Origin: Ignavibacteriales bacterium
GTDB taxonomy: Bacteria; Bacteroidota; Ignavibacteria; Ignavibacteriales; Ignavibacteriaceae
Direction of reading: 5' to 3'
Length of the DNA: 64,000 bases
NCBI GenBank assembly: GCA_016700155.1
Contig: CP065001.1
Coordinates: forward strand, 434,001-498,000
Below are positions 34,403-43,096 of this stretch, one piece after another (within the stretch, counting starts at the first letter, position 1; each line of letters begins with the position of its first letter). The position numbers were made by a program, and so were the translations under genes. Below the pieces are notes generated by a model. It did no database searches and was not told the origin of the DNA. It was given only the letters and a program-made list of their open reading frames with translations.

Positions 34403-34642
34403 ATGAAGACAGAAATTTTTTCACACGCAATTCACAACAGAAATCAGATAAGATTTTTATATGGACTAAACGAAGTGTTAATGGAACCATACTATATATC
34501 AAGAGAAAAATCCGGTAAAAAATTTATTTACGGAAGGATCAGTGGCTCCAATGAAGTTAAAAGATTTAATTACGAAAGTATTGTTAACATTAAAGTATTA
34601 AGCAGAGTTAAGTTTTCTCCTATTATTCCGATTATAAGTTAA
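34403..34642 (+). CDS. WYL-like mini-protein
   Basis: A 79-residue protein with the look of a stand-alone WYL domain: AIHNRNQIRFLYG, then VLMEPYYI, a turn, GKKFIYGR, then VKRFNYESIVNIKVL. WYL domains are SH3-like ligand sensors that bind nucleic acid or nucleotides and are common in regulators of DNA-damage and phage-defence genes. Here no DNA-binding domain is attached. A strong Shine-Dalgarno (AAAGGAG) lies before the ATG, 10 bp after lexA, so it is probably LexA-controlled. Assignment is from pattern only. Confidence 0.55.
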   Translation: MKTEIFSHAIHNRNQIRFLYGLNEVLMEPYYISREKSGKKFIYGRISGSNEVKRFNYESIVNIKVLSRVKFSPIIPIIS

Positions 34643-34657
34643 AATACGAGGTGAATT

Positions 34658-35086
34658 ATGATAGACACGATGAAAAGAAAAAGTATTGATTTGCTCGTTG
34701 AACAATTCTGGAAACAGGGTTATCTAACCTTAAGCCGTAAGTTTGGGACATATCTTCCTGAGCCTACCAAAATAGGCAATTTTGATATTGACATAGTTGC
34801 AAAACAAAAAAAGAATTATGCGATTGGAATAACACTTTCGCCGGAAGATTTTGCCGGAACTGGTCTAATAGATAAAATTAATTTTTTGGCTACCAGGCAC
34901 ACCAGGTTTTCAAATAAAAAAGTTACACTTTTTGTAGGCGTACCTGCAGAGTTTATTAGGAATGCTAAAGCTGTTCTTGAATTATTAAATCCGGAAATAC
35001 GAAAAAACATTAAATTGATTGAAATTATCGATCGGGATTCAATGAATAATCAGGATACTTCCCGAAGTAAAGTTTTATTCTCGTGA
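34658..35086 (+). CDS. Nuclease-fold (PD-(D/E)XK-like) protein, probably inactive
   Basis: A 142-residue protein. The layout suggests a restriction-endonuclease-like core: helix DLLVEQFWKQGYLTLS, strand GNFDIDIVAKQ, strand NYAIGITLS, then alternating helix/strand to VTLFVGVP. In active enzymes the strand after DxDIVA carries (D/E)xK; here it reads GITLS, so the catalytic lysine is missing. It may bind DNA without cutting, or the fold call may be wrong. It lies 15 bp after the WYL-like gene with a good GAGGTG ribosome site, the third gene of the lexA cluster. Confidence 0.5.
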   Translation: MIDTMKRKSIDLLVEQFWKQGYLTLSRKFGTYLPEPTKIGNFDIDIVAKQKKNYAIGITLSPEDFAGTGLIDKINFLATRHTRFSNKKVTLFVGVPAEFIRNAKAVLELLNPEIRKNIKLIEIIDRDSMNNQDTSRSKVLFS

Positions 35087-35093
35087 TTTTGCA

Positions 35094-35127
35094 GAAGTTA
35101 TTCCATAGCGGGATATGGAATAACTTC
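35094..35127 (+). terminator. Long hairpin ending the lexA cluster
   Basis: GAAGTTATTCCATA (35094-35107) pairs perfectly over 14 bp with TATGGAATAACTTC (35114-35127), loop GCGGGA. It starts 8 bp after the third gene's stop. The following sequence is T-rich but lacks an immediate T-run, so termination is likely but not certain. Confidence 0.65.
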
Positions 35128-35204
35128 AGTCTCCTTCATTTTTACCTTTTCTATTCTCACCTAAAACTCTAAGTTTAGTCAGTAAATATAGAGGTCTGGT
35201 TTCC

Positions 35205-35233
35205 TTGACATTCAAAACACTTAGGGTTAATTT
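35205..35233 (+). promoter_or_regulatory. Sigma70-type promoter of the envelope operon
   Basis: TTGACA (35205-35210), 17-bp spacer, TAATTT (35228-35233), about 31 bp before the TTG start of uppS. It is the only good promoter-like match ahead of the uppS-bamA-skp run. Confidence 0.6.
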
Positions 35234-35263
35234 TGCACGCTATTTCATATATTAGGACAAACT

Positions 35264-36085
35264 TTGGGTAAAAAAAATACTCAATCCGATGAGAAGTTGC
35301 AGGAAGCCCTAAAAAACTCAGGGGAAATTCCAACTCATATTGCAATTATCATGGATGGCAACGGAAGATGGGCCCGGAAAAGAGGATTACCCAGAACTGC
35401 CGGACACAAGCGAGGTGTTGATACAGTTAGAGATATTGTTGAAGCTTGCGCACAGGTAGGAGTAAAATATCTGACTCTCTATACTTTCTCAACTGAGAAC
35501 TGGAAAAGACCACTTGATGAAGTCTCTGTACTGATGCGGTTATTGTTAAGAAGTTTGAAAAAAAGAGCTAATGAACTAAATAAAAATGATATAAAACTTA
35601 CCACAATAGGTGATATAGAATCACTTCCACTCGATGTACAAAAACAATTGAACGAAGATATCGAACGTACCAGTAATAACAAGCGAATGGTGCTTAACCT
35701 TGCTTTAAGTTACAGCGGCAGGTGGGAACTTGTTAAAGCAGTAAAACAATTGGCTGAAGATATTGAGTCAGGGAAGAAGAGTCCCGGTGAAATAAATGAA
35801 AATTGTATTTCATCATATCTGACCACAGCATCAATGCCGGATCCCGATCTTGTTATTAGAACAAGCGGCGAGTTTAGAGTCAGCAATTTTTTGCTCTGGC
35901 AAATTGCTTACTCTGAATTTTATATTTCTGATGCATACTGGCCTGAGTTCGAGAGGAAACATTTATATGAAGCCATAAAGAATTTTCAGAACAGGGAAAG
36001 AAGATTCGGAAGAGTTAGTGAACAATTAATAAAGAATGAAAAAGGCGTAAAGAATGCTCTTAATGCTCCAAAAGAAATCGCTTAA
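35264..36085 (+). CDS. uppS: Isoprenyl (undecaprenyl) diphosphate synthase
   Basis: A 273-residue cis-prenyltransferase making the C55 lipid carrier for peptidoglycan and O-antigen. Catalytic Asp31 lies in IAIIMDGNGRWA; RGLPRTAGHKRGVD, the TLYTFSTENWKRP segment and the C-terminal DLVIRTSGEFRVSNFLLWQ are all present. The start is TTG with AGGA 6 bp upstream; no in-frame ATG gives the complete N-terminus. The 3' end overlaps bamA by 32 bp. In E. coli uppS is followed by cdsA and rseP before bamA; here they are absent. Confidence 0.93.
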   Translation: MGKKNTQSDEKLQEALKNSGEIPTHIAIIMDGNGRWARKRGLPRTAGHKRGVDTVRDIVEACAQVGVKYLTLYTFSTENWKRPLDEVSVLMRLLLRSLKKRANELNKNDIKLTTIGDIESLPLDVQKQLNEDIERTSNNKRMVLNLALSYSGRWELVKAVKQLAEDIESGKKSPGEINENCISSYLTTASMPDPDLVIRTSGEFRVSNFLLWQIAYSEFYISDAYWPEFERKHLYEAIKNFQNRERRFGRVSEQLIKNEKGVKNALNAPKEIA

Positions 36086-38552
36086 ATATTTAATCGTTTT
36101 AATGATAGTGTCTGCTTTGCCTGTGATCGCACAGGTTTCAAAAGCAAGTTATAAAGTTTTAGGTGTTTCAGTTGAAGGAAATAAATCTGCTGATGCTAAT
36201 ATCATTATTGCAAACAGCGGACTGAAAGTTGGCGACGAAGTTCAGATCCCCGGCGATCAGACGCTCAATGCAATCCGACAGTTATGGGCACTTAATATTT
36301 TTTCGGATGTGCAGATCATAATTGACAGACAAATAGCAGATGGTGTATTCCTTTTAATAAAAGTAAAGGAATATCCGCGCATTGAAAAAGTTGTTGTTGA
36401 AGGTAATGATGAAATTGATACGGAGGATATCGAAGCAAAGAGCACATTCATCAGGGGACAGATACTTAAACCGCAGGAAGTATCAAAGCTTGTCCAGAAT
36501 GTTCAGTTACTTTATGAAGAAGACGGATACCTGAATACAAAAATCACTTCAAAATACTTCGTCTATTTTACAGCGGACACAGTTGATGAAGATATACACG
36601 TAACATGGCGTAATGAAAAAGATCTTGCTGAAGAATACACTGTTGAGTATGAACCCGGAGATCAGACTTATTCAAACCTGATCGACAGGATAAAAGACAG
36701 AATCCTCTTGAAACTTGATATTGAAGAAAATGAAAAAGTTGTCGTGCGTGAAATAGTTTTTGAAGGCAACGAAGCTTTTGATGATGGTGATCTCAGCGGT
36801 GAGATGAGCGAAACAGAAGAAGCCAAATGGTGGAAGTTCTGGTCCAGCGCAAAGTTTGATAAAAAGAAATTTGAAGAAGATAAAGAACTGATAATTAAGT
36901 ATTACAAAAAGAACGGTTACCGGGATGCTGAGATACTTTCTGATTCTTTAATCTATTATAATAATAATGAAGACCTTAAAATTGTAATGGATGTTCATGA
37001 AGGTCCGCAGTACAAAGTGAGGAACATAGAGTGGGAAGGCAACACAATTTATTCTGATGAAGTTTTAACTGAGAGACTTGATTTTGCTAAAGGTGATGTT
37101 TTCAATTACGAAAAATTTGAACAGAATCTCCGCGGCAATGAAAAACAAAATGATATTTACGCTCTTTATCTTGACAACGGATATCTCACATTCAATTTAC
37201 AGCCGACTGAAAAGAAAGTCGGACCGGATTCAATCGATATTTCAATACGGCTTGAGGAAAAAAATCAGTTTAAGATAGGAAGAGTTGATGTCGCCGGTAA
37301 CGATAAAACAAAAGGAAAAGTTATCCGCAGAGAATTATACACAGTACCTGGTGACTACTTTAATCGCGGACTGTTATTCCGTAGTGTTCAACAGCTTGCC
37401 AACCTGCAGTTCTTTAACGTCGAAAAACTTTATGGACCACAGGGTATTGATACAAAACTTTCAAGCGACAGTACTGTTGATATTACATTCCGTGTTGAAG
37501 AAAAATCAAGTGACTATCTGAATGCTTCTGTTGGTTACAGCGGAAGTTTTGGTTTCAGCGGCGCAGTTGGAGTTACGCTAACTAACTTTTCAATTGCAGA
37601 ACCTTTTTCTCTCGGCGGTGGACAAATATTAAGTTTCAACTGGCAATTTGGAGTTGGAAACTATTACAGAACATTTACTCTTGGGTTTACTGAGCCATGG
37701 TTATTTGATACTCCGACATTGGTCGGTGCTGAAGTTTTCGATACAAGGCAAAGATATATTTACGATTTGCGTCAATCCGGTGGAACTGTTCGTGTCGGTC
37801 GAAGGTTAAAATGGCCGGATGATTTCTTTTATGTGCAGGGTTTTTTCAGGTACCAGTATAACAATGTTATTGAAGGACAGAATTTTTATGCGGAGGGACA
37901 AACTCAGCAATTTACTTTAGGCGCGACCATCAGCAGAAAAAATATTGACAACCCTATTTTCCCGTCAATCGGTTCATCTTTTTCACTTGATGCAGAAATT
38001 TCCGGCGGACCATTTTTACCCGGGGATGTTGACTACTATAAACTCGGATTTAAAACAGAGTGGTATAAGAGATTATTCAACTCAAACAAACTGGTTTTAT
38101 ATGCAGGTGCTGACATAGGGTACCTGAATGAAATTGTTTCAGGCACACAAATACAGCCATTCGAGTTCTACTATATGGGTGGTAACGGCTTAGTGATTGC
38201 AACAACACCATTGCGTGGTTATGATGATAGAGAGGTTGGACCAAAAAACATTAATGATGATGTAATCGGCGGAAGGTTGATGACAAAATACACCGCCGAA
38301 CTCAGATTTGCAGTTGCATTGGATCCGATTCCATTATACCTGCTTGCTTTTGCTGAAGCAGGAAACGTGTTCAGAACTCTTGATGAAGCTGATCTTTTTG
38401 AATTAAGAAGATCGGTAGGATTTGGAGCAAGAATATTAATTAATCCAATAGGTCTGATAGGCTTTGACCTTGGTTATGGATTTGATAGAAAACTTACAAA
38501 TGGAAAAGATCCGGCCTGGTTATTCCATTTTCAGTTCGGAAGAGGATTTTAA
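36054..38552 (+). CDS. bamA: Outer membrane protein assembly factor BamA
   Basis: An 832-residue Omp85 protein that folds and inserts outer-membrane beta-barrels. A signal peptide (about 1-26, ending PVIAQ) is followed by POTRA repeats (about 30-430; visible starts YKVLGVSVEGNK, IEKVVVEGND, VREIVFEGNE, VRNIEWEGN, IGRVDVAGND, five in all). A 16-strand barrel follows, ending in FQFGRGF. The lid-lock VRGY-type motif appears as PLRGYDDREVGP. The C-terminal Phe is typical of barrels. Its start lies within the end of uppS, with an AAGG about 10 bp upstream. Confidence 0.95.
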   Translation: MLLMLQKKSLKYLIVLMIVSALPVIAQVSKASYKVLGVSVEGNKSADANIIIANSGLKVGDEVQIPGDQTLNAIRQLWALNIFSDVQIIIDRQIADGVFLLIKVKEYPRIEKVVVEGNDEIDTEDIEAKSTFIRGQILKPQEVSKLVQNVQLLYEEDGYLNTKITSKYFVYFTADTVDEDIHVTWRNEKDLAEEYTVEYEPGDQTYSNLIDRIKDRILLKLDIEENEKVVVREIVFEGNEAFDDGDLSGEMSETEEAKWWKFWSSAKFDKKKFEEDKELIIKYYKKNGYRDAEILSDSLIYYNNNEDLKIVMDVHEGPQYKVRNIEWEGNTIYSDEVLTERLDFAKGDVFNYEKFEQNLRGNEKQNDIYALYLDNGYLTFNLQPTEKKVGPDSIDISIRLEEKNQFKIGRVDVAGNDKTKGKVIRRELYTVPGDYFNRGLLFRSVQQLANLQFFNVEKLYGPQGIDTKLSSDSTVDITFRVEEKSSDYLNASVGYSGSFGFSGAVGVTLTNFSIAEPFSLGGGQILSFNWQFGVGNYYRTFTLGFTEPWLFDTPTLVGAEVFDTRQRYIYDLRQSGGTVRVGRRLKWPDDFFYVQGFFRYQYNNVIEGQNFYAEGQTQQFTLGATISRKNIDNPIFPSIGSSFSLDAEISGGPFLPGDVDYYKLGFKTEWYKRLFNSNKLVLYAGADIGYLNEIVSGTQIQPFEFYYMGGNGLVIATTPLRGYDDREVGPKNINDDVIGGRLMTKYTAELRFAVALDPIPLYLLAFAEAGNVFRTLDEADLFELRRSVGFGARILINPIGLIGFDLGYGFDRKLTNGKDPAWLFHFQFGRGF

Positions 38553-38588
38553 TTATTTAACATAAACAATCAGTAAAGGAAAATTATT

Positions 38589-39116
38589 GTGAAAAAGTTC
38601 TTATTCATAATTATTACAATCTTGATTACAACTTTAGCAGGTTTTGCACAGACACCGCAAAAAATAGGTTATGTTGATTCACAGGTAATACTCACACAGC
38701 TTCCCGAAGCAATTAAAGCACAAGGTGATCTTGATGCATTAACTAACATGTGGTCCGCACAGGTTGATAGTATGACTCTGCTGTATCAGCAGTCTTTAGC
38801 TGACTATCAGAAGCAGGCAAATACAATGACTGAAGAAAAGAAAGTCGCCGCACAGCAGTCACTGATAAAAATGGAACAGGATATACTTGAATTCAGGAGA
38901 CAAAAATTTGGACAGGGTACCGGTGAAATTTATCAGAAACAGGAACAGATTTTTACTCCGGTAAAAAATAAAATTTACGCTGCTATTCAGCAGGTTGCAA
39001 AAGATGAAGGCATGCAATTCGTATTTGATAAAAGCGGTGATATAATTTTATTATACGCAGACGCTGCTTTTGATGTGACTTATAAAGTCCTTGATAAACT
39101 GAAAAGAGGGAATTAA
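38589..39116 (+). CDS. skp: Skp/OmpH periplasmic chaperone, copy 1
   Basis: A 175-residue Skp-family protein that holds unfolded outer-membrane proteins on the way to BamA. A GTG start with AAGGA about 9 bp upstream; signal peptide about 1-21 (TLAGFAQ). The mature start KIGYVDSQVIL is characteristic, followed by a long coiled-coil region (about 45-130, rich in Gln/Glu/Lys) forming the tentacle, and a closing strand DIILLYADAAFDVTYKVL. It lies 37 bp after bamA, and a hairpin terminator follows. Confidence 0.9.
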   Translation: MKKFLFIIITILITTLAGFAQTPQKIGYVDSQVILTQLPEAIKAQGDLDALTNMWSAQVDSMTLLYQQSLADYQKQANTMTEEKKVAAQQSLIKMEQDILEFRRQKFGQGTGEIYQKQEQIFTPVKNKIYAAIQQVAKDEGMQFVFDKSGDIILLYADAAFDVTYKVLDKLKRGN

Positions 39117-39126
39117 TTTTTTAATA

Positions 39127-39166
39127 GATCGGTATTATTTTATTTGATAATACCGGTCTCTTTTGT
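39127..39166 (+). terminator. Hairpin terminator between the two skp genes
   Basis: GATCGGTATTAT (39127-39138) pairs with ATAATACCGGTC (39147-39158), 12 bp with one G-U, loop of 8, followed by TCTTTTGTG. It is placed to end or attenuate transcription after the first skp while lpxD and lpxC lie beyond. Confidence 0.65.
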
Positions 39167-39199
39167 GTCATTGAATTAATTTAGAATGCGGAGTTTATT

Positions 39200-39742
39200 A
39201 TGTTGAGAGAAACAGGATCACTCAATAAATGGAAAATGATCGGCTTAATTTCAGGGATACTGCTTTTAGTTTTATCTGTCGAAATTAATGCCCAGCTTAA
39301 GATTGGTTATGTGGATTCAGATACGATCATGGATAACCTTCCCGACGCGCAGGATGCAAGACAAAAGCTCGATCAATTGATACAGGAATGGCAGGCAGAA
39401 CTTGGTAAACTGGAATCAGATTGGAAAACCAAGTATGATGATTATGAAAAAAGAAAACTCATCCTTACTGATCAAACCCGTGCCGACCTTGAATCAGAAT
39501 TAATTAAGCTTGAGCAGCAGATCGCCGACTATCGTGAAAAAAAATTCGGTACAAACGGTGAATTATTTCAGAAGCAGGATGAATTGATGAAACCTGTTCA
39601 GAATAAAGTTTTCACCGCAATAAAAGAAGTTGCAGAAGAAGAAGGACTTGATTTTGTTTTTGACAGAAGCGGTGATATAATGATCCTGTATGCAAAAACA
39701 GATTATGATATTTCAGCAAAAGTACTTGAAAAGCTTAAATGA
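39200..39742 (+). CDS. skp: Skp/OmpH periplasmic chaperone, copy 2
   Basis: A 180-residue paralogue of the preceding gene. It has an uncleaved-looking basic N-terminus (about 12 residues) before the signal helix, then LKIGYVDSDTIM, the coiled coil (about 60-135) and the same ending (DFVFDRSGDIMILYAKTDYDISAKVL). GGAG sits 9 bp before the ATG. Its stop overlaps the lpxD start by 4 bp (ATGA), so it is coupled to lipid A genes. Tandem OmpH genes are common in the Bacteroidetes-Chlorobi group. Confidence 0.9.
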   Translation: MLRETGSLNKWKMIGLISGILLLVLSVEINAQLKIGYVDSDTIMDNLPDAQDARQKLDQLIQEWQAELGKLESDWKTKYDDYEKRKLILTDQTRADLESELIKLEQQIADYREKKFGTNGELFQKQDELMKPVQNKVFTAIKEVAEEEGLDFVFDRSGDIMILYAKTDYDISAKVLEKLK

Positions 39743-40794
39743 TTAATCTTAAGCTTGAAGATGCCGCAGCCTTTGTCGGTGGAAAAATCAGCGGCAACAA
39801 AAATTTAAATATCACAAATGTTGCCCGGATAGATGAAGCAAATTCCGGCGATCTTACTTTTCTTTACCTTCCCGCTTACGAAAAATATTTTCAAACGACA
39901 AAAGCTTCAGCAATTCTTGTTAAACCTGGATTCAAACTAAAACGTGATGACATAAGTTTGATCGAGGTTGAAGATCCAAACAAAGCATTCTATAAGATCA
40001 TCATTAGGTATTTTACTCCTGAATTCCGGATTGATGGGATTGATCCGACTGCATTTGTTCACCCAACTGCCAGGCTTGGAAAAAGTACCGGTCTTGGCAA
40101 AAACGTTATCATATCTGAAGGATGCGAGATTGGTGATAACGTTAATATCTTCCATAACACAGTCATACTGCCAAATGTTAAAATTGGTGATGATAGCCTG
40201 TTGTTCCAGAATATCAGTATTCGTGAAAATTGTATTCTCGGTAAGAGAGTAATCATTCATGCCGGCACCGTCATTGGTTCAGATGGATTCGGATTCTATC
40301 CGGACGAAAAAGGTGTGTACCATAAAATTCCACAGATTGGAAATGTTGTAATTGAAGATGATGTTGAACTCGGGTCGAATGTTTCAGTTGACAGAGCAGC
40401 ATTGGGTTCAACCATAATTCGTAAAGGAGTTAAGATTGATAACCTTGTTCAGGTTGCGCACAATGTTGAGATTGGTGAAAATACAGTTATATCATCTCAG
40501 TCAGGAATTTCCGGAAGTACAAAAGTAGGGAATGATTGTCAGATCGGCGGACAGGTTGGTATAGTAGGTCATGTTGAGATTGCGGATCACGTACTGTTAG
40601 CAGCACAATCAGGAGTTTCCAAAGGTATATCAAAACCTGGCGCTTACTTTGGTGCGCCCGCAAAAGAAATAAAACTGGCTATGAAACTTGAAGCTCATAT
40701 CAGGAATCTTCCTAACTACTCACAAACAATTACTGAACTGCAGAAAGAAATCAAATCTCTTAAGGATGAAATAAATCAACTGAAAAAAGGTTGA
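39739..40794 (+). CDS. lpxD: UDP-3-O-acylglucosamine N-acyltransferase
   Basis: A 351-residue LpxD, the third step of lipid A synthesis, adding the N-linked 3-hydroxyacyl chain. The N-terminal uridine-binding domain (about 1-100) is followed by hexapeptide left-handed beta-helix repeats with GSDGFGFYPDEKG, the catalytic His in VQVAHNVEIGENT and GGQVGIVGH. A C-terminal coiled helix (about 315-351, ITELQKEIKSLKDEI) is present. The start overlaps skp copy 2 as ATGA. Length and order match the LpxD family. Confidence 0.94.
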   Translation: MINLKLEDAAAFVGGKISGNKNLNITNVARIDEANSGDLTFLYLPAYEKYFQTTKASAILVKPGFKLKRDDISLIEVEDPNKAFYKIIIRYFTPEFRIDGIDPTAFVHPTARLGKSTGLGKNVIISEGCEIGDNVNIFHNTVILPNVKIGDDSLLFQNISIRENCILGKRVIIHAGTVIGSDGFGFYPDEKGVYHKIPQIGNVVIEDDVELGSNVSVDRAALGSTIIRKGVKIDNLVQVAHNVEIGENTVISSQSGISGSTKVGNDCQIGGQVGIVGHVEIADHVLLAAQSGVSKGISKPGAYFGAPAKEIKLAMKLEAHIRNLPNYSQTITELQKEIKSLKDEINQLKKG

Positions 40795-40905
40795 AGCATT
40801 TTAGTTGCTGTCATCAAAGTTTCACTTTATTGTATTTCAAAACCCATCTTGCTATTTTGACACACATTTTTTAAATGAATTCGATACATTTTTTAAGGAT
40901 GCCTA

Positions 40906-42318
40906 ATGCTTGAACTGCAAAGAACGATTGCTAAACCCGTTTCAATGTCCGGTATAGGACTTCATACCGGGACCTCCTGCACGATGACCTTTAAACCGGC
41001 TCCCGATAATTATGGAATTAAGTTTGTCCGTGTTGATCTTGGTGGTTCACCGGAAATCCCTGCTACCGCTGATAATGTTGTTGATGTATCGAGAGGAACA
41101 ACATTAGGTATTGGTGATGCAAAAGTTCATACAGTTGAACATGTGCTTGCATCAATCGTCGGATTACAAATAGATAATATTGTAATTGAACTGGATGGAA
41201 TTGAACCGCCGATAGGTGACGGCAGCGCGCTGCCTTATGTTAAAGTTTTGAATGAAGCAGGATTTGTTCAGCAGGAAGCGCCGAAAGATTATCTTATAAT
41301 AGACGAAACGGTAATGTATCACGATGAAGCCAAACAAATTGACATTGTTGCATTACCGCTTGACAGTTACCGCGTAACTGTAATGGTTGATTATCAGAAT
41401 CCTGCATTAGGCAGCCAGCATACAGGTATGTTCGATCTTGAAAAAGAATTTGTAAATGAATTTGCACCCGCTCGTACATTCTGTTTTTTAAGTGAAGTTG
41501 AACAACTTGCTGACAGTGGTTTAATAAAAGGCGGCGATCTTGATAATGCAGTAGTGATAGTCGATAGAAATTCGACTGATGATGAACTTGAAAAACTCAG
41601 AGGCAAACTGGGTGTTAAAGAAAAAATAACCATAGGATCTAACGGGATATTAAACAGTAAAGAATTAAGGTTCAGGAATGAGCCTGTTCGACATAAGCTG
41701 CTTGATCTACTCGGTGATCTTGCATTGATCGGGGCACCAATTAAAGCACAGGTGCTTGCTGCGCGTCCAGGTCACAGGGCAAATGTTGAATTTGCCAAAC
41801 AGATTAGAAAACTCTATCAACAGAAAAAGTTAGTTAAGAAATATCAGTTCGTTAAAAAAGAAGGAATAGTTTTCGATACCAGTGCAATACAGAGAATACT
41901 TCCTCACAGGTATCCTTTTCTTCTAGTTGATAAGATCATTCACCTTGAACTTGATAAAAAAGTGATAGGTATTAAATCAGTAACAATGAATGAACCATTT
42001 TTCCAGGGGCATTTTCCTAATCAGCCAATCATGCCGGGTGTATTAATAATTGAAGCAATGGCGCAAACAGGCGGTATACTTCTTTTGAACGCTTTCCCTA
42101 ATCCGGAAGAAAAACTCGTTATGTTTATGCAGATCAACAACGCAAAATTCCGTAAACCGGTAGTGCCGGGAGATCAGCTTTATATCGAAATAGAGATGAC
42201 CAGTAAGAAAAGTAAAGTAGTAATGATGAGCGGAAAAGTATTTGTTGATGATGTGCTTGTAACCGAAGCAGATTTTATGGCTGGAGTGACTGACAGGGAA
42301 CCCAAAGCAGTAAAGTAA
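40906..42318 (+). CDS. lpxC/fabZ: Fused LpxC deacetylase / FabZ dehydratase
   Basis: A 470-residue bifunctional protein. The N-terminal ~300 residues are LpxC, the committed zinc deacetylase of lipid A synthesis: zinc His79 in HTVEH, LDGIEPPIGDGSALPY, and His/Asp in PVRHKLLDLLGDLALIG. The C-terminal ~150 residues are FabZ, a 3-hydroxyacyl-ACP dehydratase: ILPHRYPFLLVDKI and GHFPNQPIMPGVLIIEAMAQ with catalytic His and Glu. The fusion is typical of Bacteroidetes/Chlorobi. It balances fatty acid and lipid A flux, since both act on 3-hydroxyacyl substrates. AAGGA sits 9 bp before the ATG; lpxA begins one base after the stop. Confidence 0.96.
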   Translation: MLELQRTIAKPVSMSGIGLHTGTSCTMTFKPAPDNYGIKFVRVDLGGSPEIPATADNVVDVSRGTTLGIGDAKVHTVEHVLASIVGLQIDNIVIELDGIEPPIGDGSALPYVKVLNEAGFVQQEAPKDYLIIDETVMYHDEAKQIDIVALPLDSYRVTVMVDYQNPALGSQHTGMFDLEKEFVNEFAPARTFCFLSEVEQLADSGLIKGGDLDNAVVIVDRNSTDDELEKLRGKLGVKEKITIGSNGILNSKELRFRNEPVRHKLLDLLGDLALIGAPIKAQVLAARPGHRANVEFAKQIRKLYQQKKLVKKYQFVKKEGIVFDTSAIQRILPHRYPFLLVDKIIHLELDKKVIGIKSVTMNEPFFQGHFPNQPIMPGVLIIEAMAQTGGILLLNAFPNPEEKLVMFMQINNAKFRKPVVPGDQLYIEIEMTSKKSKVVMMSGKVFVDDVLVTEADFMAGVTDREPKAVK

Positions 42319-42319
42319 A

Positions 42320-43096
42320 ATGAATAACATCCATCCAACTGCTATCGTAAGCAGTAAAGCGAGGCTTGCCGATAATATTACTATCTCTCCTTACGCAATT
42401 ATAGAAGATGATGTAGAAATCGGGAATGATACATTTATAGGTCCTTATGCAGTTTTATATAACGGCGCCAGGATCGGAAACCATGTGACAATAAAACAGT
42501 CCGCATCAATTTCACATCAACCCCAGGATTTCGGATATAAAGGCGAACCAACTCTTTTTTATGTTGGCGACAATACTTTAATCCATGAATTTGTAACACT
42601 TCACAGAGGTACTAAGTTAACAGGATTTTCACGTGTCGGAAAAAACTGTATGCTGATGGCATACTCTCACATCGGGCACGATTGCCTTGTTGGTGATAAC
42701 GTTGTACTTGCAAATGCTGTGCAGGTTGGCGGAGCTTGTGTGCTTGAAGACTATGTAACAATCGGCGGCTTAACGCCGGTGCATCAAAAATGCAGAGTTG
42801 GCGCACATTCAATGACTGGTGGAGGTTTCAGAATTACTCAGGATGTTCCGCCGTTTATATTAGCCGGAACTCACCCGTTAAAATTTTCAGGACTAAATGT
42901 TATTGGTCTCAGGCGCAGAGGATTTTCTAATGATGATATTTCTGTATTGAAGAAAGCGTACTCATATCTTTACGACAACTCGTTGAACGTATCACAGGCG
43001 CGTGAAAAAATACAAAGTGAATTAAGCGCGAATAAATATGTTAAGCAGATGCTTGAGTTTCTATCAGGTGTAAAAAGAGGAATCATCGGTAAATGA
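42320..43096 (+). CDS. lpxA: Acyl-ACP--UDP-GlcNAc O-acyltransferase (lipid A operon copy)
   Basis: A 258-residue LpxA, the first step of lipid A synthesis. Hexapeptide repeats run from residue 3 to about 190, then a helical C-terminus. Catalytic His120 in SHIGHDC (E. coli His125), GYKGEPT and FVTLHRGT for nucleotide and acyl binding. The acyl-ruler position is Gly168, as in the long-chain E. coli enzyme (Gly173). The paralogue at 9399 has Phe there. The gene is tightly packed: 1 bp after lpxC/fabZ and overlapping the next gene by 4 bp (ATGA). Confidence 0.94.
   Translation: MNNIHPTAIVSSKARLADNITISPYAIIEDDVEIGNDTFIGPYAVLYNGARIGNHVTIKQSASISHQPQDFGYKGEPTLFYVGDNTLIHEFVTLHRGTKLTGFSRVGKNCMLMAYSHIGHDCLVGDNVVLANAVQVGGACVLEDYVTIGGLTPVHQKCRVGAHSMTGGGFRITQDVPPFILAGTHPLKFSGLNVIGLRRRGFSNDDISVLKKAYSYLYDNSLNVSQAREKIQSELSANKYVKQMLEFLSGVKRGIIGK

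Noticed and set aside
40857..40890. TTGACA upstream of lpxC/fabZ as a promoter
   Set aside because: A good -35 exists but no acceptable -10 lies 16-18 bp downstream.
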